Positions 5,047 to 5,681 of a DNA stretch of 5,681 nt are shown one piece after another (position 1 is the first letter of the stretch; each line of letters starts with the position of its first letter). The notes under the pieces are model-generated. The model saw nothing but the letters and a program-made list of their open reading frames with translations. It made no database searches and had not been told where the DNA came from. A program made the position numbers and the translations under genes. The stretch is from Actinomycetota bacterium (GTDB lineage: Bacteria; Actinomycetota; Thermoleophilia; Gaiellales; Gaiellaceae), in the NCBI GenBank assembly GCA_019236545.1, contig JAFAIV010000368.1:1-5681 (forward strand), in the 5' to 3' direction.

Positions 5047-5681
5047 GGCCGAGATTCGAGCAGATCGGCCGCCCAGCCGTCGGCCTCGCGCCGGTCGATC
5101 GGCGTCCAGCCGTCGACGTCGGGGCGGTCGCGGTCGAGGTAGCCGGATGTGATCGCACGCCGCGCGCGGAAGCGCGGGAGCAGCGTCTCGACGACGTCGA
5201 GCGCGACGTTCGCGAGCACGAGGTCGACCTGGGGGAGCGCGTCGACGACGGCGTCGGCCTGGCGGACGTCCATCTCGACCTCGTTGCGGGCGGCGTTCTC
5301 GCGGCTCGCCTCGACCGCGGCCTCGTCGACGTCGATCGCGTGGATAGGCGCGAAGCCGAGCTTCGCCGCGGCGATCGCGAGGACGCCGGAGCCGCAGCCG
5401 ACGTCGAGCAGCGAGCCGCGCTCGGACTCCTGGAGCAGCTCGAGCGTCAGGCGTGTCGTGGGGTGCGCGCCCGTGCCGAACGCCCGGCCCGGGTCGATGA
5501 CCACCGTCTCGCCGACGCCCGGCGGCAAACCGGGAACTGCCTCCGGCAGTTCCCAGGGCGGCCCGACCCAGAGGCCACCGACGCGGACGCCGTGGTGGAA
5601 GTCGCGCCAGCGGTCGGGCCAGTCCTCGGCGACGTCCTCGGACTCGACGACGTCGAAGCCGAGCGGCGGCTCCTCGGCATA
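5043..5681 (-). CDS. prmA: Ribosomal protein L11 methyltransferase PrmA, N-terminus missing
   Basis: The last 212 residues are in the window; the N-terminal substrate-recognition part and start codon lie beyond the right edge. Visible in order are EDWPDRWRDFHHGVRVGG (19-36, the E-D-W linker region of PrmA), the family motif DPGRAFGTGAHPTTRL (63-78), the class I methyltransferase SAM loop LLDVGCGSGVLAIAA (91-105), the acidic end of the next strand (AIDVDE) and LVLANVALDVV (about 154-164) in place of the usual N-I-L-A motif. The enzyme uses S-adenosylmethionine to methylate ribosomal protein L11. The segment between the PPW motif and the DPG motif (residues 43-62) is about six residues longer than in E. 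coli PrmA and is encoded largely by a perfect palindrome (5532-5554). The stop TGA overlaps the mtaB GTG. Homologues are often next to dnaJ, which could lie just upstream. Confidence 0.92.
   Translation of the reverse strand, partial: YAEEPPLGFDVVESEDVAEDWPDRWRDFHHGVRVGGLWVGPPWELPEAVPGLPPGVGETVVIDPGRAFGTGAHPTTRLTLELLQESERGSLLDVGCGSGVLAIAAAKLGFAPIHAIDVDEAAVEASRENAARNEVEMDVRQADAVVDALPQVDLVLANVALDVVETLLPRFRARRAITSGYLDRDRPDVDGWTPIDRREADGWAADLLESRP
5532..5554. repeat. Perfect 10-bp inverted repeat with 3-nt loop inside prmA
   Basis: GGGAACTGCC (5532-5541), loop TCC, GGCAGTTCCC (5545-5554). The arms are exact reverse complements. The element lies wholly within prmA and encodes from Trp43 to Pro50 of the visible fragment (W-ELPEAV-P), in a surface-loop position just before the DPGRAFGTG motif. 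There is no following T tract in either direction, so it is not a standard terminator. No second copy was found in this window. Confidence 0.85.

Noticed and set aside
4030..5142. A plus-strand open frame of 370 codons opposite mtaB
   Set aside because: It is Arg/Ala/Val/Asp-rich shadow of the clearly assigned mtaB and prmA genes, with no motif.
5532..5554. The prmA palindrome read as an intrinsic terminator
   Set aside because: It lies in the middle of a conserved coding sequence and has no T tract on either strand.
1..5681. CRISPR array, tRNA or rRNA gene, insertion sequence, attachment site or defence module
   Set aside because: No repeat array, no tRNA-like cloverleaf, no transposase or integrase motifs, and the window is filled by assigned coding genes with uniform codon bias.

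Overview
The window is a compact, very GC-rich (roughly 70% by eye) bacterial chromosomal segment with strongly GC-biased third codon positions, many GTG starts and almost no intergenic space. The gene content suggests a deep-branching actinobacterium of the Thermoleophilia (Gaiellales/Solirubrobacterales) type: PrmA and an MtaB-type methylthiotransferase sit beside HIT, YqeY and PhoH genes, and there are GCGCTAnnnT promoter-like boxes. The taxonomic call is an inference from content and composition, not from a marker gene.

Right part (about 5681 down to 2668, minus strand): a translation and tRNA/ribosome-maintenance operon in the order prmA (ribosomal protein L11 methyltransferase, N-terminus outside the window) > mtaB (ms2t6A37 tRNA methylthiotransferase) > HIT-family nucleotide hydrolase > yqeY (GatB/YqeY domain) > small unidentified membrane protein. 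All four junctions overlap (three GTGA 4-nt overlaps and one TAGTG 1-nt overlap), so the genes are probably co-transcribed and translationally coupled. The order recalls the conserved prmA-rsmE-mtaB...yqeY...phoH neighbourhood next to dnaJ in Firmicutes and some Actinobacteria, but rsmE is missing between prmA and mtaB.

Middle (1529-2671, plus strand): a secreted coiled-coil NlpC/P60 peptidoglycan endopeptidase, convergent with the operon. The two stop codons share the same CTAG tetranucleotide.

Left part (about 1432 down to 1, minus strand): a secreted TIM-barrel protein resembling the hypothetical glycosyl hydrolase family GHL15, followed four bases later by the start of phoH, which runs off the left edge. 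The GHL15-like gene and the NlpC/P60 gene diverge from a short region (about 1433-1528) holding promoter-like sequences on both strands. Composition there argues that the GHL15-like gene starts at the internal GTG at 1432, not at the longer ATG at 1516.

Taken together, a conserved housekeeping cluster appears to have been split by two exported envelope enzymes (peptidase and putative glycosidase). There is no sign of a mobile element, CRISPR array, RNA gene or defence system. The most unusual structural feature is a perfect 10-bp-stem palindrome inside the prmA coding sequence, which looks like an in-frame insertion of about eight codons. All of the window is covered by genes except the short divergent promoter region.
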